Below are positions 24,264-32,825 of a stretch of 64,000 nucleotides of DNA, one piece after another. How positions within the stretch are numbered: position 1 is the stretch's first letter; each line of letters opens with the position of its first letter. The notes under the pieces are model-generated. The model was not told where the DNA came from and made no database searches. It worked only from the letters and a program-made list of their open reading frames with translations. The DNA is from Paenibacillus rhizosphaerae (lineage in GTDB: Bacteria > Bacillota > Bacilli > Paenibacillales > Paenibacillaceae): positions 606,581 to 670,580 of the forward strand of contig NZ_JACHXJ010000003.1 in NCBI RefSeq assembly GCF_014192015.1, written 5' to 3'. A program made the translations under genes and the position numbers.

Positions 24264-24302
24264 TTCGATTTCCCCCTGCCTGTATTGATGATCCGTTCTA
24301 AA

Positions 24303-25316
24303 CTAAGTAAACTTCGGTATATGTACACGGATGGTCGTGCCCGAGCCTTGCCGGCTCATAATTTCGACCTGTCCGCCCAGTTTCTCGGCCCGCTCCCGCA
24401 TCGTTGAAAGTCCGTACGATCCCGGTCTGTGCGGAATCGAGTCAAACCCCTGGCCGTCGTCGCTGATGCTGAGCACCACCTGCCGGCTCTCTTCGCGAAG
24501 CGACATGCTGACCAGTCTGGCGTGGGCATGCTTCACGATATTGGCCACCGCTTCCTGAATGATCAGAAACAGCTGATGCTCGATCGCTTCCGACAGACTG
24601 CCCTTCAGCTCGACCTCCTTCATGCCTTTGAGGCCGTTTTGGCGGCAGTAGTCCGGAAACCACACCTCCAGGGCTTCGGCCAGACTTTTCCCCTCCAGCT
24701 CGACGGGACGGAGCTGCGCAATCAGCGCCCGCATCTGCTTCTGGGCCATCTGGGACATCGTGATGAGCTGCTCCATGACCACTTTGCCCTGCTCCTCGTT
24801 CCGTTCAAGCACCCTCGGCAGCGAAGATGCCGACATATGAATGGCGAACAGCTGCTGACTGACGGTATCGTGCAGATCCCGGGCCATCCGCCGGCGCTCT
24901 TCGATGACAGCCGATTCCGCGGCTTTTTCCTTTTCGATGACTTCCTGCTCGCCCATCCGCTGCAGCAGCTCCATTTTCTTTTCAATGGAATCCATCACAT
25001 TGTTGAACTCATGATAGAGCCGGGCAAACGTCGGGTCATCGGTTTCGCCGATCCGTACCGACAGATTTCCTTTGGAGACCTGAAGCATGTTAAACTCCAG
25101 CACATCGATGCGTCTCTGGATCCGCTGTCCGGCCATGTATCCGATGATGATCGACAACAGCAGAAACCCCAGGCAGGAATAAATCCATACCCAGGTTCCT
25201 TTAATGACGAGATATCCGCTGTCGCTGCCGATATAGAAAATCGCCGTCATCAGAAGGCCGGTCAGCAGAAAGTAAAACAGCAGCATCCATTTGGTGTTTT
25301 TCATGATACTTTTCAT
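24303..25316 (-). CDS. liaS: LiaS-type sensor histidine kinase
   Basis: The 337-residue kinase has two membrane helices close together at the N-terminus (about 8-30 and 40-62) with almost no extracellular loop: an intramembrane-sensing kinase. A HAMP segment (about 62-115) precedes the HisKA_3 dimerisation domain (RRRMARDLHDTVSQQLFAI) and an ATPase with DDGQGFD. It lacks a sensory domain because LiaF normally gates it. It starts five bases after the liaF stop codon. Confidence 0.92.
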   Translation of the reverse strand: MKSIMKNTKWMLLFYFLLTGLLMTAIFYIGSDSGYLVIKGTWVWIYSCLGFLLLSIIIGYMAGQRIQRRIDVLEFNMLQVSKGNLSVRIGETDDPTFARLYHEFNNVMDSIEKKMELLQRMGEQEVIEKEKAAESAVIEERRRMARDLHDTVSQQLFAIHMSASSLPRVLERNEEQGKVVMEQLITMSQMAQKQMRALIAQLRPVELEGKSLAEALEVWFPDYCRQNGLKGMKEVELKGSLSEAIEHQLFLIIQEAVANIVKHAHARLVSMSLREESRQVVLSISDDGQGFDSIPHRPGSYGLSTMRERAEKLGGQVEIMSRQGSGTTIRVHIPKFT

Positions 25317-25320
25317 TCGA

Positions 25321-26427
25321 TCAACCTACTTTGTTTACTTTAATATCACCGATAAACGCGCTGACGTTGATTTTGATTTTTTTGCGCGCTTCCTTGTAAT
25401 ACGGCGTACGGGTCGAAACGTTGCCTGCAAATCCGCTCCGCGATTCGTTCAGCACCGACATATCCCCGATAAAAGAGCTCGAGTTCACCGTGACGCCCAG
25501 ATCGGTATCATCCGGGATGTACACCTTGATATCGCCGATAAACGCGGAGATGTTGATCTTGGTCTCCCCGTAAGGAATATGCGCACGGGTCAGGTCCAGT
25601 ACCGTGTCTCCAATAAATTGGGACAGGTTGGTCGGCTTCAGCTGGAAGGAGTCACGTCCGAGATAAATATCCCCGATAAAAGAGGACTTGTTGATTTTCC
25701 CGTCGTGGTCGGATTCGCTGAAAGGACCGTGGTGATCCCAACCATGGTCTTCCGGTTCACGGAACGGTCCGCCCCGGCGGGCTTCCTCTCTGGCGTAGTG
25801 CTTGTAGTATCTTCTGTAGTGCCGCTTGTACTTGTTCTTGTAGTGCTTCTTCATCCGATCCATTTCGTCGTCATCGTCCGGATCCAAATCGTCCATATCC
25901 ACGTCTTCCTCATAGGAGGATTTCGGCGGAACGCCCTGCGGTCCCTTCTCCTTGCTGTACGGGATGCCGAATTTTTCCTCGAACTGCCGGTCCAGGGACG
26001 AACCGTCAAGCTCTACAGGCTCCGGCGGCACCGGCGGTTCCGGCGTAAACATAGGCTCCTCGGGACGGCGCTTGTCGGCTGGCGGAGGGGTCCGGTCATT
26101 CGGCTTGAAAATGACGTACAGCCCGCCGATAATCAGCAGCGCTGGAATGATGATTTTAAACAGATTGCCCGGCGAAATCCAGAGCCATCCCAGATTACGT
26201 CCCAGGAAATAGGCCCCGATCAGGAGCAGTATCGCCCCGCCAAAGAATGAGCGCCGGCCCTTGGCCAGCTCCTTGAGTCCCAGAACGACCAGAATCACCG
26301 GCCAGTAGTCTCCGACCAGCCCCCAGAAGCTGACGTCGATATACCCAAGCTGATTCAACAGGAATACAACTCCGATCGCGATCAGCACCAGGCCTCCAAA
26401 AAGGCGGTCTACCCATTTTTTTTGCAT
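25321..26427 (-). CDS. liaF: LiaF-type membrane inhibitor with enlarged linker
   Basis: A protein of 368 residues against roughly 240 in B. subtilis LiaF. Four membrane helices fill about residues 5-115. The C-terminal domain is built from five short repeats containing SFIGD or QFIGD, typical of the LiaF-related (DUF2154) fold. The extra length is a linker (about 125-265) with an acidic run (DLDPDDDDEMD), then a basic and tyrosine-rich run, then a His/Asp-rich run. AAAGGAG eight bases upstream fixes the ATG at 26427. LiaF normally holds LiaS inactive. Confidence 0.9.
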   Translation of the reverse strand: MQKKWVDRLFGGLVLIAIGVVFLLNQLGYIDVSFWGLVGDYWPVILVVLGLKELAKGRRSFFGGAILLLIGAYFLGRNLGWLWISPGNLFKIIIPALLIIGGLYVIFKPNDRTPPPADKRRPEEPMFTPEPPVPPEPVELDGSSLDRQFEEKFGIPYSKEKGPQGVPPKSSYEEDVDMDDLDPDDDDEMDRMKKHYKNKYKRHYRRYYKHYAREEARRGGPFREPEDHGWDHHGPFSESDHDGKINKSSFIGDIYLGRDSFQLKPTNLSQFIGDTVLDLTRAHIPYGETKINISAFIGDIKVYIPDDTDLGVTVNSSSFIGDMSVLNESRSGFAGNVSTRTPYYKEARKKIKINVSAFIGDIKVNKVG

Positions 26428-26494
26428 AACCGTATCTCCTTTAACTCCATTGTTCATATCCCATAAAGTTCGCGTCGCTTGCGAATCTGATATC

Positions 26495-26573
26495 AGTGTA
26501 CAATAACGGCGGCCTGGCCGACAGCGGCGGCGGAATGATCCTGTTCTCGGTCCCCAGACCGAGGTATATACCT
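26495..26573 (-). promoter_or_regulatory. Candidate LiaR operator and promoter of liaFSR
   Basis: An inverted repeat CTCGGTC-N4-GACCGAG (26546-26563, 7-4-7 layout) overlaps a 12-bp palindrome AGGTATATACCT (26562-26573). A possible -10 TACACT lies at 26500-26495 with a poor -35, as expected for an activator-dependent promoter. The 7-4-7 layout resembles what I recall for Lia boxes. Confidence 0.4.
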
Positions 26574-26584
26574 TTTTTTTCCAG

Positions 26585-26620
26585 ACAAAATAAAACACCC
26601 GCTTTTCAGCGGGCATTTTA
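26585..26620 (-). terminator. Terminator after the 58-residue repeat gene
   Basis: In minus-strand sense GCCCGCT-GAAA-AGCGGGT followed by GTTTTATTTT. Confidence 0.85.
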
Positions 26621-26641
26621 GCAAACTTGACGGAAGAATGA

Positions 26642-26818
26642 TTATTGTTGGTCATTTTGTTTGAATTCTTCGTCAAACTTTTGGTTAGGTGTTTTGAAGT
26701 TGCTGCTTTGGAATTTTTGCTTTTGCGTAGTGGAAGATGCGCTCTCGTTTCCGATTTCTGCAAACTCCTCGTCAAACTTTTCGTTTGGCGTTTTGAAGTT
26801 GTCTTGTTTCTTTTGCAT
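26642..26818 (-). CDS. 58-residue internally duplicated small protein, probable forespore (SASP-like) product
   Basis: The ATG at 26818 lies nine bases after GGGAGG. The product holds the motif NFKTPNxKFDEEF twice (residues 7-19 and 41-53), joined by a linker rich in S, T, Q and N with AEIGNESASS. It is hydrophilic, lacks Cys and Trp, and has no membrane segment. Upstream is a good sigma-G promoter and downstream a strong terminator, so this is a stand-alone gene. Size, composition, internal repeat and promoter suggest a gamma-type small acid-soluble spore protein or a relative, but sequence identity with SspE is not evident. Confidence 0.75.
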   Translation of the reverse strand: MQKKQDNFKTPNEKFDEEFAEIGNESASSTTQKQKFQSSNFKTPNQKFDEEFKQNDQQ

Positions 26819-26878
26819 TTGGGTTCACCTCCCTGTAGCTTGTCTGGCCGGGGATTCAGCATCGCTTTGCCCCTGTCG

Positions 26879-26908
26879 TAGTATGTGAAGCCTCCTGGAA
26901 TTTATACC
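26879..26908 (-). promoter_or_regulatory. Sigma-G (forespore) promoter of the 58-residue gene
   Basis: -35 GGTATA (26908-26903) and -10 CATACTA (26885-26879), 17 bases apart, on the minus strand. Both fit the forespore consensus (GHATR and CATnHTA). The start point would leave a leader of about 50 bases before the start codon. Confidence 0.65.
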
Positions 26909-26959
26909 GTTCTACGGCAAAGTTAAAGGTTGGGAATCGATACTACATATATGGCACCA

Positions 26960-27006
26960 AAAACAATAAAAGCCCTGGAGCGCCGCGTTCCGGGCCCAAG
27001 GCTTTC
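26960..27006 (-). terminator. Terminator after the 3D-domain gene
   Basis: In minus-strand sense AAGCC..CCTGG-type stem around a GC-rich loop, closing with GGGCTT and followed by TTATTGTTTTT. Confidence 0.7.
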
Positions 27007-27025
27007 AAATCAATTTAAGTTAACC

Positions 27026-27835
27026 TTATACCGCTTCATCCAGCAGTGAAGCCGGGACGGTCTTATACGTCTGGATCGCTTTCCCCAACGTCCGCAGCAT
27101 ATCCTCGCTGCATTTACCGTTCCCCCGCTTGATCACAAAAACGTCCACCTCTTTTTTCCCCCACTCCTTATACACCTGCTTGGTTGTGGAGAAATACAGG
27201 TCGATCTTGCGGCCCTTGATGGCCGAACCGGTATCGGCAACAACACCATAACCGTACCCAGGCACATACAGGATCGTGCCGAGCGGGAATAATTTCGGAT
27301 CGGCCGCGATCGTCGAAATCGTATTTTTATCCCTGCGCACCTTCACACCGGAATACGTAATGCCATATGACGGATGGCTCGGATGTTTGCCCGTGGATTC
27401 ATAACCCGCGGTATATCCAGTCGCCGTGACTTTGACCGTGCGGATAACCTGCTCCTGGCGCGGCATCAAGACCGGCATCGACGGCTCCTTTACGGCACCC
27501 GCCTCCTGCTGCGGCTTAACCTCGGCTTTGCCGATCGCGGGAACAGCCGCCCTGGCTGTGTATTTGGGCATAAACTCATTTTGCTTAAATACGTTCTGTT
27601 CCGCCCGCTTTTTCAAATCAACCACCTGAAACATTTCCGGCTTCGTTGCATATTTTAACGGCTTTTGATAATAATCATTAGCCGCCAGCATCGGACTCTT
27701 CCCACTTTCATTCCCCGTAACCCCGTCACTCCCCAGCAGCGAGAAGGATGCCGCGTACATCTTCGGGGCTCCTGCAAGCATGCCAAACAGAAACATACAA
27801 CACAAAATCCTCTGCCATGTTTTCACCTTGTTCAT
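27026..27835 (-). CDS. Secreted 3D-domain protein (YuiC/Rpf2-like cell-wall hydrolase)
   Basis: The 269-residue protein has a signal peptide (MNKVKTWQRILCCMFLFGMLAG, cleavage after YAA near residue 29), a low-complexity middle region and a C-terminal 3D domain (about 130-235). The domain contains VTATGYTAGYES, the double-psi-barrel core VVADTGSAIKGRKIDLYF with the catalytic-type aspartates, and FPLGTILYVPGYG. Such proteins act as peptidoglycan lytic transglycosylases or stationary-phase survival factors. GGGGGAGGA about six bases upstream favours 27835 over 27871. Confidence 0.88.
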   Translation of the reverse strand: MNKVKTWQRILCCMFLFGMLAGAPKMYAASFSLLGSDGVTGNESGKSPMLAANDYYQKPLKYATKPEMFQVVDLKKRAEQNVFKQNEFMPKYTARAAVPAIGKAEVKPQQEAGAVKEPSMPVLMPRQEQVIRTVKVTATGYTAGYESTGKHPSHPSYGITYSGVKVRRDKNTISTIAADPKLFPLGTILYVPGYGYGVVADTGSAIKGRKIDLYFSTTKQVYKEWGKKEVDVFVIKRGNGKCSEDMLRTLGKAIQTYKTVPASLLDEAV

Positions 27836-27965
27836 ATGAAATCCTCCCCCTTTACTTGCGAGGATGTCCATATGTTCCGGCGTTTATACATGTAAAATTG
27901 AGGTCGTCTCACTTTGCAGAGGATTGTGCAAGCTTGTTATGTTATCGTTTTACGCTAGTTTGGTC

Positions 27966-29906
27966 TTAGAAAATTTCGCGTTTCGCGATTTGTTCACGGA
28001 GCAGCGAAATCGCCTCTTCCACGGTTTTGGCCCCGATGTCGCCTTCGCCGCGTTTGCGGATCGATACGGTTCCCGCGTTCATCTCGTTATCGCCGACGAT
28101 GAACATGTACGGAACTTTCTCCAGCTGTCCTTCGCGGATTTTGTAGCCAAGCTTCTCATTGCGCACGTCCGCTTCCACGGATACGCCTTGAAGCTTCAGC
28201 TTCTCAGCCACTTCCTTGGCATAGCCTTCGAATGCGATGGAGACCGGAATGACTTTGACCTGCACCGGAGACAGCCACAGCGGAAGGTTGCCGGCAAAGT
28301 TCTCCAGCAGGAACGCCGTAAAGCGTTCCATCGTGCCCAAAATACCGCGGTGGATGACCACCGGACGGTGCTTCTGCCCGTCGTCGCCGACGTATTCCAG
28401 TTCGAAGCGCTCAGGCAGCAGGAAGTCCAGCTGTACGGTCGACAGCGTCTCTTCCTTGCCGAGGGCGGTGCGGATCTGCACGTCAAGCTTTGGACCGTAG
28501 AAAGCGGCCTCGCCTTCAGCCTCGAAGAACGGGATGCCCGTCTCCTCGACAACCTCGCGCAGCATACGCTGGGACATTTCCCACATGGCGTCGTTCGGGA
28601 AGTACTTCTCGGTGTCCTCCGGATCGCGGTAGGACAGGCGGAAGCGGAAGTCGTGGATGCCGAAGTCCTCATACACCTTCGTGATCAGCTGAATGACGCG
28701 CAGGAACTCTTCCTTGATCTGATCCGGACGGCAGAAAATGTGGGAGTCGTTCAGCGTCATCGCGCGCACGCGGTGCAATCCTGTCAGTGCCCCGGACATC
28801 TCATAGCGATGCTGCATGCCAAGCTCGGCGATCCGGATCGGCAGATCGCGGTAGCTGTGCATTTCGCTCTTGTACACCATCATATGATGCGGACAGTTCA
28901 TCGGACGCAGGACCAGCTCTTCGTTGTCGAGCTCCATCTTAGGGAACATGTCCTCTTGGTAATGCTCCCAGTGTCCGGATGTCTTGTACAGCTCTACGTT
29001 ACCGAGAACCGGCGTGTAGACATGCTGGTATCCCAGGCTTTCTTCAAGATCCACGATGTAGCGCTCAAGGGTGCGGCGCAGCTTGGCGCCTTTCGGCAGC
29101 CACATCGGCAGGCCTTGTCCCACCAGCTGGGAGAAAGTGAAGATTTCGAGCTCTTTACCGAGCTTGCGGTGGTCGCGCTTCTTGGCTTCTTCAAGGAAGT
29201 GAAGATGCTCATCCAGCTGCGCTTTCTTGACAAAAGCGGTTCCGTAAACCCGCTGCAGCATTTTGTTCTTGCTGTCACCGCGCCAGTATGCACCGGCCAC
29301 GCTCATCAGCTTGAACACCTTGATCTTGCCGGTGGAAGGCAGATGCGGTCCACGGCACAAGTCGAAGAATTCGCCCTGCTCATAGATGGTGATGACACTG
29401 TCCTCAGGCAGTGCGTTGATCAGTTCAAGCTTGTATGGATCCCCGAGCTCGCCGAAAATGTCCAGCGCCTCCTGGCGGCTGACTTCCTTGCGGACGATCG
29501 GCAGGTTCTCTCCTACGATGCGCTCCATTTCTTTTTCGATCTTCTGCAGATCTTCCGGATTGAGCGGATGCTCCAAATCCATGTCATAGTAGTATCCGTC
29601 CTCGATGACAGGTCCGACGCCGAGCTTGACCTCTTTGGCGCCGAACAGGCGCTTCACGGCTTGTGCCGTCAAGTGCGCCGTACTGTGGCGCATCACTTCG
29701 AGGCCTTCCGGCGAATCGAGCGTGACAATTTCCACCGCGGCTCCTTCCACGAGCGGAGTGGACAAATCGACCACGATGCCGTTCAATTTCCCTGCGGCCG
29801 CATTTTTCTTCAGGCCGCTGCTGATCGAAGCGGCGACGTCTTCAATGGTGCTTCCGTCCGCATATTCGCGGACCGAGCCGTCTGGCAGTTTGATGCTTAC
29901 TGACAC
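27966..29906 (-). CDS. thrS: Threonyl-tRNA synthetase
   Basis: 646 residues, normal for ThrS. Domains in order: TGS (about 1-62), editing/TAA domain (RHSTAHLTAQAVKRLFG, about 65-225), class II catalytic core (about 245-535; zinc-binding MNCPHHMMVYKSEMHSYRDLP) and the anticodon-binding domain (about 540-640). The start is GTG at 29906, eight bases after AGGAGG; reading on to 29978 would enter the leader. Expression is controlled by the T-box leader upstream. Confidence 0.98.
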   Translation of the reverse strand: MSVSIKLPDGSVREYADGSTIEDVAASISSGLKKNAAAGKLNGIVVDLSTPLVEGAAVEIVTLDSPEGLEVMRHSTAHLTAQAVKRLFGAKEVKLGVGPVIEDGYYYDMDLEHPLNPEDLQKIEKEMERIVGENLPIVRKEVSRQEALDIFGELGDPYKLELINALPEDSVITIYEQGEFFDLCRGPHLPSTGKIKVFKLMSVAGAYWRGDSKNKMLQRVYGTAFVKKAQLDEHLHFLEEAKKRDHRKLGKELEIFTFSQLVGQGLPMWLPKGAKLRRTLERYIVDLEESLGYQHVYTPVLGNVELYKTSGHWEHYQEDMFPKMELDNEELVLRPMNCPHHMMVYKSEMHSYRDLPIRIAELGMQHRYEMSGALTGLHRVRAMTLNDSHIFCRPDQIKEEFLRVIQLITKVYEDFGIHDFRFRLSYRDPEDTEKYFPNDAMWEMSQRMLREVVEETGIPFFEAEGEAAFYGPKLDVQIRTALGKEETLSTVQLDFLLPERFELEYVGDDGQKHRPVVIHRGILGTMERFTAFLLENFAGNLPLWLSPVQVKVIPVSIAFEGYAKEVAEKLKLQGVSVEADVRNEKLGYKIREGQLEKVPYMFIVGDNEMNAGTVSIRKRGEGDIGAKTVEEAISLLREQIAKREIF

Positions 29907-29969
29907 GTTGTATTCCTCCTTGGCATTTCGGCGGACAGCCGCCCTTTTCAAAATAGTACAGGCAACGCA

Positions 29970-30275
29970 AAAAAACACCCATCCCTATACAAGGGACGAG
30001 TGTTTTACCCGTGGTTCCACCCAACTTCGACAGAACTCCATATTCCCTGTTGCCAGTGAATACGAAATTGCTGTCCTTCAGCATCAGATAACGGAATGAC
30101 CCGGCGGCTTATACTGCGCTTCCCCGACTGATCGAGATTCGGGAAAACAGGTTCCAAACCGCAGCTGTAGAGGGGTAGACCGAAGCCGGAATTCGTGAGG
30201 AAATTTCAGCCAAGTTCCCTCTCTCTGACCGTCCGTATCTTCAGGTCCATGTCTCTGTCGACGCTTTTATCGAAT
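29970..30275 (-). promoter_or_regulatory. T-box riboswitch of thrS
   Basis: The leader contains the T-box core GGGTGGAACCACGGG (30022-30008). It is followed by a terminator hairpin (30007-29970; AACACTCGTCCCT pairs with AGGGATGGGTGTT) and a T-run, giving the expected arrangement of specifier domain, antiterminator and terminator. Uncharged tRNA-Thr should stabilise the antiterminator and allow thrS transcription. The specifier codon was not identified with certainty. The 5' end is approximate. Confidence 0.9.
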
Positions 30276-30314
30276 TATGAGTTATTATAAATCCCTGCTC
30301 AGCGGCGAGTCAAG

Positions 30315-31214
30315 CTATATCTTCCCCGTTTCGCGGAAATAGGCGTGGCAGTCCGGGCAGTAACGGCAAATTTCCACCCGCTCATCAAAAATCTGCATCA
30401 GCGTGCGAACGACGGTCATATGCGGTTCGCGTGTGTGAATGACAATTTTGGCAGGCGACACGGAGATCAGCGTCGTGACAACCGTATCCTCCATTTGCAG
30501 GTCCTGCTGGTCCAGACGCTCCACCACAACGCCTTCGTCATGGCGGTACTCCAGCGGCCTTAAGTCGCCGTCCAGCACGAGCAAATCCTGGCCTCCCTTA
30601 TGAATGACATGGGCGATCGGCACCTGCGGCTGCTGGAAATAGACGAAGTATTTCAGAATGCTGACAAACTCCTCATACTGCCGGTCCATCAAAAACTCAT
30701 CCACCGCGTACTCCACGACTTCCTTCAACTCTTTAACGTAAGCAGCGGCACGAAAGGTTAGAAACCCGTCCACATGGAGCAGCGGCCGTTCGCTTAAGCA
30801 CTGCTTGATGCCGCGAACGAGCATATCGTAACGGCGGGACCATGCGCCCCCTTCGGAGTTTTTTTCCAGGCTCATCCGGCAGTGCTTCAAAATTTGCTCT
30901 TTTTCCTCCGGATCAGGAAATTCAAAATCATCGGCCAGAATCTTCTCGACCAGCCGCTGCTCCTTTTCCTGCAAAATGTAGTGGGCCACCGTCTTGGCGG
31001 CAGCGGCGTAAACCTGCTGCAGATGATGCTCCTTAAAGAACCGCGGATCGTCCTCCCGGCAGCTCCACAGCATCATATCCTCATGGACCGTACAGCTGAT
31101 TGCGAGTGATTTGTACTTGTTATGTAAAACCTGGTTCGCTTCCGAAACCATGCGCTTATATTCCTCCGCTTCCTGCGGACTAAAGGTTCGGGCTGCTATG
31201 CTGAACAGTTCCAT
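30315..31214 (-). CDS. ytxC: YtxC-like sporulation protein
   Basis: A 299-residue protein whose length, position beside thrS (the same neighbour as in B. subtilis) and segments such as SERPLLHVDGFLTFRAAAYVKELKEVVEYAVDEFLMDRQYEEF match YtxC, of unknown biochemical function and linked to sporulation. The C-terminus has two cysteine pairs (CRYCPDC), a possible zinc site. AAAGGAG eight bases upstream sets the ATG at 31214. No membrane segment is visible. Confidence 0.85.
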   Translation of the reverse strand: MELFSIAARTFSPQEAEEYKRMVSEANQVLHNKYKSLAISCTVHEDMMLWSCREDDPRFFKEHHLQQVYAAAAKTVAHYILQEKEQRLVEKILADDFEFPDPEEKEQILKHCRMSLEKNSEGGAWSRRYDMLVRGIKQCLSERPLLHVDGFLTFRAAAYVKELKEVVEYAVDEFLMDRQYEEFVSILKYFVYFQQPQVPIAHVIHKGGQDLLVLDGDLRPLEYRHDEGVVVERLDQQDLQMEDTVVTTLISVSPAKIVIHTREPHMTVVRTLMQIFDERVEICRYCPDCHAYFRETGKI

Positions 31215-31453
31215 GGAGAACACTCCTTTCAAATTCCTTCTTACAAAGTATATGTTTTAGCCGGGGGGATATACGGGAGGGATCGATGGAAAACAGGCTA
31301 ACATTTCTCAGTTAAAATCGACATGAAATGCTTGGTAAACGGGCGTTTCCGCTGAATAAAAAAGATACCTTTTGCCGGGAAATAATAAAGGGCCACCCCC
31401 TTTGAACAACAAAGGAAGAAGCCCCTATTCATATCTGAAATCGATCGGTACAA

Positions 31454-31485
31454 AAAAACCGCTTCGTCTTAACGAAGCGGCTCGC
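31454..31485 (-). terminator. Terminator after mqnC
   Basis: In minus-strand sense GCCGCTTCGT-TAAG-ACGAAGCGGT followed by TTTTTTG. Confidence 0.9.
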
Positions 31486-31506
31486 TCGATCATGAAATAT
31501 TTAATA

Positions 31507-32640
31507 TTAGTTCTGCATGACGAAGTCGTTTTCCACTTGGGAACCTTCTTCGAAGACGCGAAGCGTCTCGTATCTCGTGTTCCGCTGCGCCGGGATTTTA
31601 CCTGCTTCGCGGATCAGCTGCAGGATGGAATTGATGTTAACCTTGTGCACCGCACCGGCGGAGGACACGACGTTCTCTTCCATCATGGTGCTGCCGAAGT
31701 CGTTGCAGCCGTAGCTAAGCGACAATTTGCCCACTTCCGGTCCCATCGTTACCCAGGAGGACTGCAAATTCGGCACGTTGTCCAGCACCAGGCGGCCGAT
31801 TGCCACCGTCTTCAAATACGCTTCCGGCGTTTCGCGTTCCCGCTTCAAGCCCGTATTGTCCGGCTGGAACGTGAATGGAATAAAGGCGAGGAAGCCTTTG
31901 GAGTCATAACCGTTCGCAATACATTCATCCTGCGCGTCGCGAATGCGCAGCATATGCAGGGCACGCTCTTCCATCGATTCACCGAAGCCGATGACCATCG
32001 TGGCCGTCGTGTTCATGCCGATTTTGTGCGCCATTTGCATGACGTCCATCCAGTCGCGCCAGGTTCCTTTATGCCGGCTGATCTTGGAGCGGATCCGGTC
32101 GTCGAGGATTTCGGCGCCGCCGCCCGGCAGGGAATCCAGTCCCGCCGCTTTCAGCTCGCGCATGACTTGTTCCAGAGACAACCCTGATACTTCCACCATT
32201 TTGCGGATTTCGGCCGGTGAGAAGGAGTGCATCGTGATGTTCGGGAACCGCTGCTTGATGCCCTTCAGCAGGTTCGTGTAGTAATCGAACGGCAGATAAG
32301 GGTTTGTTCCGCCCTGCATCAAAATTTCCGTGCCGCCGACGTCTTCGGTTTCCTTGATTTTTTGGAAAATCACTTCGTCCGGCAAGGTGTACCCTTCTTT
32401 GTGCCCAGGGACACGGTAAAATGCGCAAAATGTGCAGTATGTATCGCACACGTTTGTATAATTGACGTTCCGTCCGATGACGAAAGTCGTAATTGGATCG
32501 GGATGAACCCTCTTCATCATGATATCGGCAGCATGACCCATTTTCTCCACTTCGTTGCTATCGAACAATGTCACGCTGTCTTCCAAATTCAGGCGTTCGC
32601 CCCGCAGTGCTTTATCCAGGATACGGTCAACCGCACTCAT
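31507..32640 (-). CDS. mqnC: Cyclic dehypoxanthinyl futalosine synthase
   Basis: The 377-residue radical-SAM enzyme of the futalosine menaquinone pathway cyclises dehypoxanthinyl futalosine. The cluster cysteines are C65-x3-C69-x2-C72 (CDTYCTFC). Family segments include EILMQGGTNP, LPGGGAEIL and SSAGAVHKVNI. AGGAGG precedes the ATG at 32640. The gene is isolated here; mqnA, mqnB and mqnD are not in the window. It indicates that the organism makes menaquinone by the futalosine route rather than by MenFDHCEB. Confidence 0.93.
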   Translation of the reverse strand: MSAVDRILDKALRGERLNLEDSVTLFDSNEVEKMGHAADIMMKRVHPDPITTFVIGRNVNYTNVCDTYCTFCAFYRVPGHKEGYTLPDEVIFQKIKETEDVGGTEILMQGGTNPYLPFDYYTNLLKGIKQRFPNITMHSFSPAEIRKMVEVSGLSLEQVMRELKAAGLDSLPGGGAEILDDRIRSKISRHKGTWRDWMDVMQMAHKIGMNTTATMVIGFGESMEERALHMLRIRDAQDECIANGYDSKGFLAFIPFTFQPDNTGLKRERETPEAYLKTVAIGRLVLDNVPNLQSSWVTMGPEVGKLSLSYGCNDFGSTMMEENVVSSAGAVHKVNINSILQLIREAGKIPAQRNTRYETLRVFEEGSQVENDFVMQN

Positions 32641-32789
32641 ATTTGGCAGCCTCCTATCATATGTGAATTTTGTAACATAAATTAAACATGACCACTACCA
32701 TCTTAACACAATTGGCGCATGGGGCAAACGAAATTCATAGAATCCGTTGGCCGAATCCGGGCTGACGCGGGTGGCGTGGCTGGACGAAG

Positions 32790-32814
32790 GAAAGGCACCG
32801 CCGAAGCGGTGCCT
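32790..32814 (-). terminator. Terminator after metC
   Basis: In minus-strand sense AGGCACCGC-TTCG-GCGGTGCCT, nine perfect pairs with a stable TTCG loop, then TTCC. Confidence 0.8.
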
Positions 32815-32825
32815 GAGTTGATGAT

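Noticed and set aside
26546..26580. A plus-strand terminator (hairpin plus eight T) upstream of liaF
   Set aside because: There is no plus-strand gene in front of it. The inverted repeats are better explained as operator-like palindromes for the minus-strand liaF promoter.
27864..29903. A 679-codon open frame on the plus strand opposite thrS
   Set aside because: It is the antisense shadow of a well-conserved ThrS gene. Its translation has no recognisable domain and shows the composition of a reverse reading frame.
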